Below, one piece after another: positions 50,287-61,709 of a stretch of DNA of 64,000 bases. Position 1 is the stretch's first letter, and each line of letters opens with the position of its first letter. Both the position numbers and the translations under genes were made by a program. The notes beneath the pieces were generated by a model, which worked only from the letters and a program-made list of their open reading frames with translations, was not told where the DNA came from and did not search any database. The stretch is taken from contig OX328125.1 in NCBI GenBank assembly GCA_946811695.1, positions 97,977,210 to 98,041,209 on the forward strand, given 5' to 3'. Source of the DNA: Gonocerus acuteangulatus. Taxonomy: Eukaryota; Arthropoda; Insecta; Hemiptera; Coreidae.

Positions 50287-50975
50287 ATTTAGCCATTATA
50301 TGATTTTATTTTATGTATTAGTGATGTCTATATTAAACTGCTATTATAACAAAAAAAAAACCTATTAAATATGATGCAAATTGCTGCTGACGATTTGCAA
50401 GATGAAAGTCATTATATAAAAATTTAGCCATTATATGATTTGATTTTATGTTTTAGTGATGTCTATATTAAACTGCTATAATAAAAAAAAAAAAAAAAAA
50501 AACCTATTAAATATGATGCAAATTGCTGCTGAAGATTTGCAAGATGAAAGTCATTATATAAAAATTTAGCCATTATATGATTTTATTTTATGTTTTAGTG
50601 ATGTCTATATTAAACTGCTATAATAAAAAAAAAAAAAACCTATTAAATATGATGCAAATTGCTGCTGACGATTTGCAAGATGAAAGTCATTATATAAAAA
50701 TTTAGCCATTATATGATTTTATTTTATGTATTAGTGATGTCTATATTAAACTGCTATTATAACAAAAAAAAAACCTATTAAATATGATGCAAATTGCTGC
50801 TGACGATTTGCAAGATGAAAGTCATTACATAAAAATTTAGCCATTATATGATTTTATTTTATGTTTTAGTGATGTCTATATTAAACTGCTATAATAAAAA
50901 AAAAAAAAAAAACCTATTAAATATGATGCAAATTGCTGCTGAAGATTTGCAAGATGAAAGTCATTATATAAAAAT
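50287..50975. repeat. 135-142-bp tandem repeat, five units
   Basis: Units begin TTTAGCCATTATATGATT and contain TAGTGATGTCTATATTAAAC, an internal A run, CCTATTAAATATGATGCAAA and GATGAAAGTCATTATA. Unit starts are near 50288, 50423, 50565, 50701 and 50836. Length differences come almost entirely from the A run (about 9 to 19 bases). Two subtypes alternate: CTATTATAAC with the short A run and GACGATTTGC, or CTATAATA with the long A run. Confidence 0.93.
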
Positions 50976-51900
50976 GTCAAAAGTATTTTTACTACTGGAT
51001 TAAAGTCCATATCCGTTTTCTTTCTTTTATTACTATTTTTAAATGAAACGACAATAAAGTAAAATGTAACAGTTCGAAGAAATGTGACGCATTTTTCTTC
51101 ACGGTGAATGACTCAATGATTATTTGTTCATTCGTTTAAATGTGACGCACTTTTGATGCTAAGTGCAATCCGCGGTCAAACTGTCATCCACAATGTTACC
51201 ATCGACTTATAAACGTCTGGGTATGGTTCTTGTAGATTTGTGCTCCTGTCTGATTTTAATTTTGAAAAAATATCTTGTAATTTTAGCCATGAATCTCCAG
51301 AAACGGATATTTGTTAGAATTTTTTTTTTAATATAAAAAAAAATGTGTGATGTATTTAAAAAAAATATTGGATATACGACATAATCTAAATTTAAATGTA
51401 ACCATCAAAATATCCGGAATATCCCAGATCCGACTGACTTAAGTGCGGGGTTTTCCATGTAACATTGCGAAATGTCCTTGGAATATTGTTCCAGAAATAA
51501 TTTTTGTTTTCTTATTAAATTGGCAAATACGCTACTAGAAATTATTCCAGTTAATCGAAAATATTATTTGTATATAATTGTTTCGATGTACTTTCGTTCG
51601 CAGCTCATAATTATTTTACACATTTTTGAAAGCATTTAATTGTCTATAAGAAATTATCATATGTTGTACTAGTAATATTTTGGGCATACTGGATGGCTTG
51701 AAACACTTTAAATAAATTGTGTAACTTTTTTTGAAAAAAAATTATAATAAAAGCACATTGAGTAAAAATATTTATGAGTTATTGTGAATCTTTTTGCTGA
51801 ATTTTTACTTCAAACGCTTTCATTGTCTTGTGTCTTCATTCGTTTAGGAAATTTCAGATCACCCTCAGAGTTTTTGTCATATTGACTTATTATTTTTTTT
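50976..51900. other. AT-rich intergenic DNA
   Basis: No gene or repeat element recognised. Confidence 0.5.
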
Positions 51901-51908
51901 CTAATATA

Positions 51909-51948
<40 letters not shown>

Positions 51949-51988
51949 AGGGGGAATTTTTGTAAATTTTTCGATCCCACCGACATAC

Positions 51989-52122
51989 CTAATTGTAAAT
52001 GAAGGTCATAAGACGTCGGGCGTACAATGCCTTTGTCTGCTCTGGCCTCTAATAATAGACAGCCGGCAGTGACAGTGTCTTCATTTACGCCGGGGTTTTT
52101 TTTTTTTTCATGTCTGATTTGG
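51989..52122 (-). other. Candidate exon on the minus strand
   Basis: This is a locally GC-rich stretch, open in one frame with coding-like composition (GVNEDTVTAGCLLLEARADK, then GIVRPTSYDLHLQLG). It ends at a consensus donor, AG/GTATGT on the minus strand. A possible acceptor is CTATTTCCAAATCAG about 30 bp upstream, separated by an A run. A T run of about 38 bases lies on the other side at 51911-51943, so a retroinsertion with a poly(A) tail is the alternative explanation. No family recognised. Confidence 0.25.
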
Positions 52123-52432
52123 AAATAGACGAAGACCTCAAAATCGCTTTTCAATGAGTACAGAATCCTTACTCATATTTACACACGTCTTGAAATTACT
52201 CTAGTCATGAATCGTTATCATGACAAAATCACAAAAATTAGATCCTTATTTTTATTTTGGGCTATTTTAATGTTAACGTCGCTTCAGATATAAAGCAGAA
52301 ATTATTATTTTTTTATTATACAGAACGCGTATTATACAGATTACCACCCTTTTCTTAACACGATAATTATGCCTTTCCTTTTTTCGAAGGTTGATATAGT
52401 CAGGGATCGGTCGTCTAGTATCTTAATAAGAC

Positions 52433-52435
<3 letters not shown>

Positions 52436-52495
<60 letters not shown>

Positions 52496-52741
52496 CCTGT
52501 CTGTTTGTTCCTTATACAAATCCACACCGTTTGACCTATTTTGACCAAACATGGCACACAAGTAGGTCTTGATATGGGGAGTGTCATATGCCTGGTCAAA
52601 ATCGTCTAGGACTCATAGTTCAGCGGAAAAGTTACAGATTTACGTTATTAGAGTTTAATATTACTTATTTGGTTTCTGATTTATTCTTGCTTTTCAAGAT
52701 GCAGAAAGTAGGTGTAGCACGGCACGCCGGGTAACAGCTAG
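52436..52741 (+). mobile_element. Helitron, non-autonomous, copy 3 (one internal unit)
   Basis: After an (AT)n tract at 52436-52492 the sequence reads TGCCTGTCTGTTTGTTCCTT, ACCTATTTTGACCAAACATG and GTAGGTCTTGATATGGGG. It ends CACGCCGGGTAACAGCTAG at 52741, followed by T. The 5' TC boundary is lost in the microsatellite. Only one of the 124-bp units is present. A Hel-B element begins four bases downstream. Confidence 0.72.
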
Positions 52742-52744
52742 TCT

Positions 52745-52868
52745 TTTTTAGCACTTTCCTCCGAAGGAAAGTAGCTATTGAGGTTGGACTCATGACGGAA
52801 TTTTCGAAAAATGTCTTCAAATCTTTATCGATCCTAACTAGTAGACACCGAAAATGACCCCCGTTAAA

Positions 52869-52928
<60 letters not shown>

Positions 52929-53973
52929 CTGTTAACACGATAGCGGCCAGAGTTTTTGTTTTTTCGTCACGAAACTTGGTATATAGCATTCAATTAGGAA
53001 ACGATTGAACGAGTTCGTTAACCACCAAAATCGGTCCACCGGAAGGGGGGGTTTACCCCGAACCCGAAACACTAATTTGACTATGTCAGCCGTAATATTT
53101 GTTATATTTCAACGAAACTTGGTATTCGTAGTGGTAATATAGAGAGAAAAGTGAGATATAAAAATGAACTAAATCGGTTCATAAGTAGGGGGGGTTTACT
53201 CCGGACCGACAATACCAATTCGCCACTACCAGCCGTGATTTTAGGTATATTTCGACGAAACTCTGTATTCATAGTGGTAATCTACAGGTAAATATGTGTT
53301 GTAAAAATAAACTAAATCGGTTCATTATGAGGGGGGGTTTACTCCAGACCCACAATACCAATTCGCCACTACCAACCGTGATTTTTGGTATATTTCGACG
53401 AAACTCGGTATTCGTAGTGGTAATCTACAGGTAAATATGTGTTGTAAAAGTAAACTAAATCGGTTCATTAGGAGGGGGGGGGGGTTACTCCGGACCCAAA
53501 TTACTAATATACTCGTACTGGTCGTAATTTCTGCCGTATTGTAACGAAACGCGGTATACGTCGTGGGTAACTCATGAGAAAGAAGTGTTGTAAAAATGAG
53601 CTGAATCGGTCAATCGGAAAGGGGGGTTTACTTTGTAATATATTTCAATAGAAAAGCCAGCCAGACATAGGTTCACAAAGGCGCCGCAAGGAGCGCTTTC
53701 TACCACTAGATGGACTGTATCCGGTTCCTGCGTTAGATCAATATACGTTTGTTTTGTATTTATCACGTAGTGTAGTAGGTACCATGTGTAAACATAACTC
53801 TGGAAGAAAATTAATAATTTATCAGTTACTCATTACAAAATTAAAAGAGAACTATTCATGTTTTTATTTTATTTATGTAGGATATTTTAAGCAAATTGTT
53901 CTGGAAATCAGTCTACACTACCCAAATTCTGAGGAAAGTGCTTAGTTATGCAGCTCCTGCGTGACGGACTTTT
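52745..53973 (+). mobile_element. Hel-B element, copy 3
   Basis: The 5' end TTTTAGCACTTTCCTCCGAA starts it. The order is then CATGACGGAATTTTCG, ACCCCCGTTAAAATTTATAT, (AT)n at 52873-52924, GACACGATAGCGGCC-like core, several 130-bp units with G runs, and CAAGGAGCGCTTTCTACCAC. The 3' end is AGAATTCTG-like in reverse, then GAGGAAAGTGCTTAGTTATG, CAGCTCCTGCGTGACGGAC and T/A runs. It is the least rearranged of the three Hel-B copies. No encoded protein; the 64- and 63-codon frames are incidental. Confidence 0.68.
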
Positions 53974-54899
53974 AAAAAATTGCGTTTTATTTATGTAGGC
54001 GCTTCAGACGCTTCAGCTTAAAATTTAAGCTTTTTAAAGGCTAAAACAAGGAGGACAGAGTTAATACTAATACATATATATTCATTCTATACCTTTTTCG
54101 GGACCTACCTATGTTATATGAATAGTCGGAATTTCCTTACTGTAAAACCTGATTGCGTCACCGAAAAGACTTCATAAAGATATTTTTTTTTTCTACGGTG
54201 TAGTTTTCAAATATTACAGAAAACTAATATTTTATCATTTATTTTTATTGTTGTTTATTTTTGTATTGCTTCGGCTACCTGGGTCATTAGCACCATAAGG
54301 AAAATAATAAATTTTAAAACACTGAAGGACGTTTTGGCATTTAAAAGAATGAAAAATAAAGAAAAGGAAGTTGAAGAACCGGTTATCAAAAGAGAAGTGT
54401 TTATCTAATGAGAATCGAGAGACCTAATAAAATCATTTGATTTTGTAATGTTTAACTACTTTAGTTAATCTTGGATGGAATGTGAAGAGCTATTAAAGAA
54501 AATTAATTATCTATAATAAAGTAAAAATAAAAAAGAAAAAAGAAAAAACCCTTCCTAAATAATTAAATAGAAAATATTAGATTAGTGAGAAACGTTTTCT
54601 AGTTAGTTTCTAAAATGCGAAAAAATCTATTTTATTTATTTTTTTTTACGGAGATTTTCTTAATTAAGTGTATCCTTCTTTTTTTCTTTCATTTTTGTTT
54701 AAGACTTATTTAATGAGTTAGGCCATTTTCTAACAGCGTTCCAGCCTTGTCCTGAAATGATTAAATAGCCACAATACGTGTATGAAGACGTTGAAATTGG
54801 CTGCAGCCCCCCCCCCCCACAAAATTTTGATTTCTTTGGTAAAAATGTGTCATAAAGACATCAAAAATAAATTAAATAATATCACTTACTTCAGATTTT

Positions 54900-54931
<32 letters not shown>

Positions 54932-55049
54932 CATATCGTTTCAGTTGGCAAACAATTCCAAATTCTAGGTTGTTAATATTACTTACCCCCCGATTCCTCG
55001 GGTACTCCCAGCCCGCTCTCCGAAATTATTTCCTAAATACGCCCCTGTA
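53974..55049. other. AT-rich DNA with SINE-tail fragment and R1-like end
   Basis: A fragment at 54261-54300 (TTGCTTCGGCTACCTGGGTC, ATTAGCACCAT) is a minus-strand SINE tail. A T run with (GT)n lies at 54897-54930. The stretch after it (GGCAAACAATTCCAAATTCT, AGGTTGTTA) resembles 12440-12485, a further dispersed repeat. No gene. Confidence 0.45.
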
Positions 55050-55580
55050 AAAGGGTGCTTTCAAAAAACAAGTAGAATCTTCCAAATTTTATATTTAATT
55101 ATTTTTATGACGTTTCGGGCCTCATTGTCCGTCTTCAGGCATCTTATATTCTAATTATACATATTTTATGTAATATTGGTTATGAATTTTTACACACTGT
55201 ATTGCAATATGATAAAAGTACAGATTGTAAATATATTAAATTATTGAGCATAATTATTGAGTACACTTAAGATAATAGATAATTATTAATATTAAATCAT
55301 ACTTGAAATGGGTTGAAGGTATGATTTAATATTATTAATCATCTGTTCTTAAGTAAATTTATTAATTGTGTTCACTAATTTAATATTTTTACAATGTTAG
55401 TATACTTTCAACAAACCTTTATAAATTACATTATAATTCATAACCAATATTATATAAAACATTTATAATTATAGAAGAAATGCCTGAAACGTAAAACGAA
55501 CGAAAGATATAAGGTCTGAAACGTAATAAGAATAAAATATATAAAATTTGGAAGGTTCTCATGTGAATTCTAGCCAGAAT
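55050..55580. repeat. Inverted pair of degenerate hammerhead-like arms
   Basis: AGAATCTTCCAAATTTTATA at about 55067 is mirrored by TATAAAATTTGGAAGGTTCT at about 55540. Inside the left arm the minus strand reads CTGAAGA, CGGAC, GGCCC, GAAA, CGTC, a hammerhead-like core with imperfect stem II and no stem I partner. The right arm keeps only GCCTGAAACGT pieces. This is probably an old insertion of the same type as at 23.2 kb. Confidence 0.45.
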
Positions 55581-56063
55581 GTGGTTATAAATTTCCGTCT
55601 CTTCATAAATTTTAAGTTTATCCGTAAAATACATTTTTCATTACATATTGACTAAATAAGAAAATAATATCAACCAAATAAAATCAATATAAAAAATATA
55701 TTCATACATATTTCAGTTTATTTTGAAAGGAAAATGCATAATATATTTTTACTTTTATATTTGGAATTGATTTTTTCGTTATTTTCGTGGATAATAAAAT
55801 GTAATATTTATTGTGTTGAATTAAAAATACTTGAATGTACTTTTAAAGTTTAATAACGTCTTTATGATGGTTTTAAAAACAATAGAAAACAAATACAAAG
55901 AAAAAATAAAAAAGATTGAGAAAATATTGGTATGTTTCTATTCACCCCTATTTTTGAGAAGATGTGGTCGACCGTTCAGAAGTAGGAAGAGTTGATCGTC
56001 GGGGTTTCGGTCAATGTTCTTATTTAAAAAACACATTTTATGGTTAAAATGTATATTTATTAC

Positions 56064-56101
56064 TGCCAACGTTTCGGCTTGCTATACAAGCCATCTTCTC
56101 G
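56064..56101 (-). ncRNA. Hammerhead motif, broken core
   Basis: The minus strand has stem II GGCTTG/CAAGCC, GAAA, CGTT and GGC as in its partner. The position of CTGAAGA, however, reads GAGAAGA, so C3 and U4 are lost. It should be inactive. Confidence 0.55.
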
Positions 56102-56104
56102 ATA

Positions 56105-56143
56105 GCCCTGAAGATGGCTTGTATAGCAAGCCGAAACGTTGGC
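56105..56143 (+). ncRNA. Hammerhead ribozyme motif, core intact
   Basis: GCC, CTGAAGA, extra T, stem II GGCTTG/CAAGCC with loop TATAG, GAAA, CGTT, GGC. Stem I can pair (GCC/GGC) and stem III is the palindrome ACGT. The residue at the cleavage site is T, not the usual C. Confidence 0.6.
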
Positions 56144-57061
56144 AGTAATAAATATACATTTTAACCATAAGGTGTGTTTTATTAAATAAGAACATTGACC
56201 GAAACCCCGACGATCAACGCTTCCTCCTTCCTCGAAAAAAATAAAAAAAGGGCACATTTGTGCTTAGAAATATGTAAAAACCCTCAAAATTCCTCGTAAG
56301 GAAACAATATCTTCTTCCGAACACTAAGATTATTTTGTTGTGAATTTTGAGATTTCCGGCACAATGGATGCATTTTATGTTGTGTTGCACCGGTCAAACG
56401 TTTGAGAATCAACCATCCTTCCTAGACAAATAAAAAAAGCTATTTTCGCGAAGATTATTTATAATTACGATTTTATAAATTAAAGGAGCAGGAGATTAGA
56501 ATTTTCATATTTAATCAAAATCCTGTTATCAAAAGCTGCGAAACCTTTTTTATTCTCTCCTAAAACATTATATATAAAGACTGTATAATAATTATGCAGT
56601 CTGATAAACAAACATTGTTTTGATAAATTATTTACCATGCGCCTGGCGAAATTAAGATAATAACATCTCAACACAGAATGGAAGATTTGTCATAAAATAA
56701 CCAATCAGCCATCAATCATATATTTTGACATCCATATCGCTTCAGATTGTTCACTCCCAATGAAAAAAAATATGCACATTCCATATCCTTATTGAAAAAA
56801 ACGGGGGAAAAAATGTTTTAGCATGCGTTGTAATGAGAAAGTCATGAAAGATCATTAAATAACCAACTCATTGACATTTAATTACTAAATAATCACGTCG
56901 TAAGTATAAAAATGAATCACTCGCGATAAAAAATGTTCTGATTGCGCAGAATAGGGACACTTAAAACTCGGTATGCACGTCACTCACGTTCTAACAGGTG
57001 ATACTCATCTCATGAAAGTCATAAAAAACTATATTCATAAACAACTAATTTTAAATTATAA

Positions 57062-57062
<1 letters not shown>

Positions 57063-57109
<47 letters not shown>
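57063..57109. repeat. (TA)n microsatellite
   Basis: About 23 TA repeats lie in unique AT-rich DNA with no transposon terminus beside them. Confidence 0.85.
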
Positions 57110-57112
<3 letters not shown>

Positions 57113-58017
57113 AATTTTATATTTCATTGAATTTTATTTTATATTTATTTAAAACGGCAAAAATGAAGAAAACATTTTTTTTTTTTTATCAACCACAAAA
57201 TTTACAGAATATTTTTTTTTTAAATTTTATTCTTCATATTAAATATATTCTTTTGTATGATTTATAGAAATGAAATACGCAAGCTATATTTATTAATTAT
57301 TTTTACAGAAATATAAAAAAAAAAATGGTTCTCAAGAATTCCACATTTACTTAATCCAATTGAATCTTTTTCATTAATTATATACAACTTTTCATGAGCA
57401 TATACATTTTCTATAATTATTTCTTTACTTTATTTACTATTTTTCATAAATACATACACTATTTATAAGCATAGTTTTCTTATTTTACTTAATATTTTTC
57501 AAATCTTTATAACCTATTTTAAATTAATTTTGATATCATTTTTTAATTATTTCTATACTTCTTTTCATAGTCTTAAGCGTTATTCATACATTATTTTTAT
57601 TTAATTTAATTTCAAAATTTCATAAATTAATATATTATTTTTCATTAATTTATATACTATTTTTCAATCAACAATATTCCAATACTTTATTTCCTATTTT
57701 ACTTTATTGATATTTTTCATTAATTTACATAATTCTATAATGTTCAACGTTTTTTGTCGATTACACAAGAGACAACACGTGTTATTACGTTTTCGGAAAC
57801 GTTTTCCTGAGATTTATTTCCTTCGTCAAGTCAAATAACGCACAAAATCTATAACTTATAAGTGAATAGTAAGTATTATTTTTAGCAGGCAACTCTTAAA
57901 ATAATTATAAATTACTACAAAATAGATAAATATTTGTAAAAAAAAAAAATGCATAATTTATTTAAGGAAAATTTAGGTATATATGTACCTAAATAAATAA
58001 TAATAACCCCACAATTG
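57110..58017. other. AT-rich intergenic DNA with a decayed hammerhead-like fold
   Basis: Many TTATTTTTCATTAATTTA-like short repeats occur between 57180 and 57730. At about 57785-57840 the minus strand has TTGACGA, GGAAA, TTTCC, GAAA, ACGTAATA, which recalls the hammerhead order but with a changed core and an extra base. No gene. Confidence 0.4.
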
Positions 58018-58037
58018 TGTGTGTGTGTGTGTGTGTG

Positions 58038-58111
<74 letters not shown>

Positions 58112-58112
58112 G
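58018..58112. repeat. (GT)n(TA)n(CA)n compound microsatellite
   Basis: GTGTGTGTGT is followed by about 30 TA repeats and then ACACACACACA. The whole tract is a near-palindrome and could extrude as a cruciform. Confidence 0.88.
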
Positions 58113-58788
58113 GTATATATCGTAGGCGTGGAATCATTTAATGTAGTAAAGAAAATTGTCTTCTTAGAATACTTGGTTTCACATTGTTACTACAATTTTG
58201 TGTTTTGATTTTTCATCCGAAACAATTTTACTCATGAATCAAAATTTTCGCTTACCTACTTATAAAATATTTTTATAAATATATGGATGTTTAATTAAAA
58301 TATTATAATTATTTAAAATATAGAGAAATTATTATTTTTAAAATTTGCATAAAATTCATAATTATAATACCGAAACTAATATTTTTACTCTGATTTAGGT
58401 TATAGTTATTTATTTTGAATTTTTATTCTTAATCATGGAAACGTTTGTGTCCTTTTTGTATTCCATTTCTGTATCTTTTACGCCCAATTTTTCGTAATAA
58501 AATTGGATAGTTGGGGAATTAATGGTTATATTACAGAGTATCGACAATATTTGGCAGATTTAATTAGTTATTTAAGTAATTGAATATCAACATGTTCACT
58601 TTTATATCGAAATATATAGAGGTTTACCATTCAATAATTGTTGGTCAATTTGGCTCATAGGATTTTGGTTAACTCATGCAACTCGGCCTAGCGCCGAAAG
58701 ATTTGTATCTTCTTGTGTCGTCGCCGACCAATTGGCATAGGGGTTCCAGAGGGTCCCTAGGAACCACCACAGGAGCAAGGAACCACAC
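58113..58788. other. AT-rich intergenic DNA
   Basis: No gene or element recognised. A GC-richer stretch starts at about 58675 and leads into R3. Confidence 0.5.
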
Positions 58789-59110
58789 TTGGGAGATAGT
58801 ACTGACCACACTATCTCCCAAGTGTGTCATACGGTCTACTATCCGAATCCTCTACAGTATCAGTCCATCTGAGCCCTCATGTCCTATTACGGTATCCCCA
58901 TTGTTATACTACTAAACTGCTAACCTTATTGAAATATTGTCCCCAAGTATTGTGAGTAACCTAGATGCGGTGGTTCTACGGTCAGTAGAATCCCACTAGG
59001 TGGGGCTCCTACGAAATTATTGTGTTCCCGCTTCCGGCCCCCCCCCTCCATCAACCGGTAGGCACTTTCTCTTCACCCCTCGGTAATTCTTCTTTCTAGA
59101 CCTATTCTCC
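58789..59110 (+). repeat. Dispersed repeat R3, copy 3, with 15-bp hairpin
   Basis: ACACTTGGGAGATAGTACTG, ACCACACTATCTCCCAAGTG: the first 15 bases pair with the last 15 around TACTGACCACA. ATACGGTCTACTATCC, CATCTGAGCCCTCATGTCCT and ATTACGG follow, as in the copies at 11600 and 19320. GC-richer sequence continues to about 59110 without a recognisable gene. Confidence 0.55.
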
Positions 59111-59190
59111 TACTTAGCTCGCGCTGTCTGGATGGTTATTAAACAAATTCCAGCCAAATTACTCTCTAAAAAGGGATATTTCCAAGTGTG

Positions 59191-59198
59191 TGTATATA

Positions 59199-59253
<55 letters not shown>

Positions 59254-59262
59254 GTATATTAT
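59191..59262. repeat. (TA)n microsatellite
   Basis: A TGTATATATATATGTATA start leads into TA repeats and TTTATATATG. It abuts the inverted-repeat element that starts at about 59265. Confidence 0.85.
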
Positions 59263-59264
59263 TA

Positions 59265-59890
59265 GGGAGTGGCGTAATGAATGGACAATATGGTAGTCCC
59301 TGCTGATAGAGGACGTTTTGGCGGCTCAGAAAAATATGTTTCATGTTTAGGAAAAGTCCTTTGGTTTTCGATATTTTCGAAATTTAAAAACGAGGTTTAC
59401 ACGGTGGTGCTAATGACCTTATAAGTCGAAGCACTTTAATAAAGAAAAAAAATTAATAAAGAAAAAAAAATGCCAGAAATACAGCTTCAATCATTTCAAA
59501 ATCTCCATGAAACATGCATGTTTGTCCTTAATTTGGCCTTAAGGTAACCATTTTTTTTTATACCACGTAAGGTTAAAGAACTTACGTACGTAAAGAACAA
59601 CATGAAATTGGAGTTAGAACTTTTTAAAAAATAAAACTATGCACGCTCCCCAAAAACCATGGTATACATTCGATTGTGCATTTATCCAGGAATACTATCC
59701 GAAAAAAACAGAGTGAAAAAATTCCTTCATTTGGAGTCATGACACGAAAAAAGATTTTTTTAGAATTTTCGAAAATGTCGAATATCTCGAAAACCGAAGG
59801 ACTTTTACTAAACATAAAACTTATTTTTCTGAACTTCCACAACGTCTTCTATCCGCAGATACTATTTTATCCATTCATTAAGCCACAATT
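59265..59890. repeat. 626-bp inverted-repeat element
   Basis: The left arm (about 59270-59385: GGCGTAATGAATGGACAATA, GAGGACGTTTTGGCGG, TTAGGAAAAGTCCTT, GGTTTTCGATATTTTCGAAA) is mirrored by the right arm (about 59760-59882) at roughly three quarters identity. A plus-strand SINE-tail fragment (GGTGCTAATGACCTTATAAG, TCGAAGCACTTTAA) sits inside at 59403-59440. The overlapping frames on both strands result from the symmetry. Confidence 0.65.
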
Positions 59891-59947
59891 TTCCAATATA
59901 TATATATTTTTTTTGTATTAGCTTTGCAAATCTTTCTTGAAATTCGA

Positions 59948-59953
<6 letters not shown>

Positions 59954-59997
<44 letters not shown>

Positions 59998-60018
59998 TCT
60001 GCACAATTTGCTGAGGCC
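59954..60018 (-). mobile_element. Truncated retroinsert with long poly(A)
   Basis: A T run of about 45 bases and then ATTCTGCACAATTTGCTGAG, GCC lie between perfect 12-bp repeats ATTCGATTACTT (59942 and 60019). The design matches the SINE tails at 28005 and 35207. The 20-odd unique bases differ, so another retroposon family is involved or the tail has diverged. Confidence 0.78.
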
Positions 60019-60030
60019 ATTCGATTACTT

Positions 60031-60961
60031 ATTGTGTATTTTAGGAATGATTTTTACTTTTATTTTAACGCACGATTCCTGGCCGAGGGAGTTAATAAAT
60101 TAATTAAAGCGACTACTTATGAAGTAATCATTTGGTGATAAAACGTAACTGGCAGCCTTAATGTTAAAAATGCCAAAATCCTTTTCTCGCTGCTGATAAT
60201 TTTGTCTTTTTTTTTTTTTATATATTATTCTGAAAATATTGACAGGACGGAAAGGAGCATTTAGAAAATTAGTTACAAAAACGTGCAGTTGCAAGTAAGT
60301 GCAATACAGATTGCAGTACTTACTTCTTGGGCAATGCTGCAAGAAAGCAGAAGTTATGTAATATGTGGGATTATAGTTTTTATAGTAAAGTATTATTTTT
60401 TACTGATTGCAGTTATATATCTCTGTCATAACTATGTAACTTTAATACTATTGTTATGTCATGCCAGAAAGAAGTTATTATTATCTCCGAAGATGCTATT
60501 CATTTTATTATTGTTATTTTGTATATTTATCCTTGTTTTTGTTTATAATGTGTATTTAAGTTTCTTTTTCATTTTTTTGTTTGTAACATGCTCTATTCTA
60601 GCGCGTGAGAACTGCACAAAAAACATTTTTTGATAATTTAACAATATGTAATGAAGTTATGATTACAAGACTAACCATTAGACGTACATATTGCTCAAAC
60701 TGTTACCTGATTGCATAATAACACAGTCCGTTAAGACAGACGTGCAAAGGACAACTAACAATTGCATCCGCTAGAGGGACTCCTTAATAAGTTGATCTGC
60801 TTAGGTCGGTTTCAGGTAAGCCACCCATGAAGGGCTGACATTGCTGGTCGTCGAACTCATCCATTCGTCTGTATGTCGATATTGTATGCCGAGTTTGGGA
60901 CCGAAAAACTAAACAATTTCATGCCTCCATATGTTGACTGATATGTCTATGATAATATTTT

Positions 60962-60962
<1 letters not shown>
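60031..60962. other. Intergenic DNA, no gene recognised
   Basis: A 116-codon plus-strand frame at 60283-60633 is dominated by Leu, Ile, Phe and Val from T-rich codons and has no family resemblance. A GC-richer stretch at 60720-60900 is unassigned. Confidence 0.45.
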
Positions 60963-61012
<50 letters not shown>

Positions 61013-61244
61013 GTCATATTTTAAATTTCCTCCTCTCTACAGCAGTGTCGCTTTTCTCCATAGTGCTAAATTTTGCCGGATTTTTCTCCGGCTTCTTCAG
61101 GCCATTATCTCCATCCTTGGTGGTTGGCAAAGGAAGATGACATAGTCAACAACCATCCTGAAGAATCCAGAGAGGAATCCGGAGAGAGAAGCGGTCGCAC
61201 CAACACACACATAAATAAATACACACACATACATATATATATAC

Positions 61245-61297
<53 letters not shown>
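60963..61297. repeat. Two (TA)n tracts around a decayed inverted hammerhead-like pair
   Basis: TA repeats at 60965-61016 and 61212-61297 bracket an imperfect inverted repeat. The minus strand at about 61076-61104 reads CTGAAGA, CCGGA, TCCGG, then CAAAA, and the plus strand at about 61160-61190 reads CTGAAGA, ATCC, GGAATCC, GGAG. Both have the hammerhead core start, but neither keeps GAAA after stem II. Confidence 0.45.
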
Positions 61298-61298
<1 letters not shown>

Positions 61299-61709
61299 CT
61301 ATACAGTTCTTACAGATTTATGCACAATCCATCTTAGAAAATATTTTTAAGTACATATATTCCTCTGAAGTATATAGTAAGTAGGGTTATAATTATATGA
61401 GTCTTATGTCCAATATAGCGTTGTGATGTTGCTATACACCATTAGGTGTGCTATGTTTACTGTATTTGGTGGTGTAGGTGCCCCCACACGCTGCCCACCC
61501 TCTGCCTCCGCTCTGGCCCACTACATATATCTTGCACAATTGTTTGCTTCGAGGCGAGGCCCTTTCAAGGACATTTCTTCTCCTATAGTTATGTATATGT
61601 GTTTGGTATAATGTGTTTTTTTTATATTTATAATATTGCAATGAATATGACAATTAAGAAGTAATCAAGAATTATACGAGAAAACTATATATATAAATAA
61701 AACTGAAAA

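Larger units (their letters stand above)
55985..56228. mobile_element. Penelope-like insertion, near-perfect inverted hammerhead pair
   Basis: The whole 244-bp segment folds back on itself. GTTGATCGTCGGGGTTTCGG, ATTTATTACTGCCAACG and GGCTTGCTATACAAGCC on the left are mirrored on the right, around a centre near 56098-56106. The outer arm (GTCGGGGTTTCGGTC) is related to the arms at 12.7 and 62.2 kb. No target duplication was found. The plus-strand half holds an intact hammerhead core and the minus-strand half a broken one. Confidence 0.68.

Noticed and set aside
53754..53945. 63-codon frame repeated at 46889 and partly at 36.4 kb
   Set aside because: It is part of the Hel-B 3' region. It has no domain, is short, and its conservation follows the repeat DNA.
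60283..60633. 116-codon hydrophobic frame as a membrane protein
   Set aside because: Its composition follows T-rich DNA (Leu, Ile, Phe, Val), with no family resemblance, conserved motif or splice signals.
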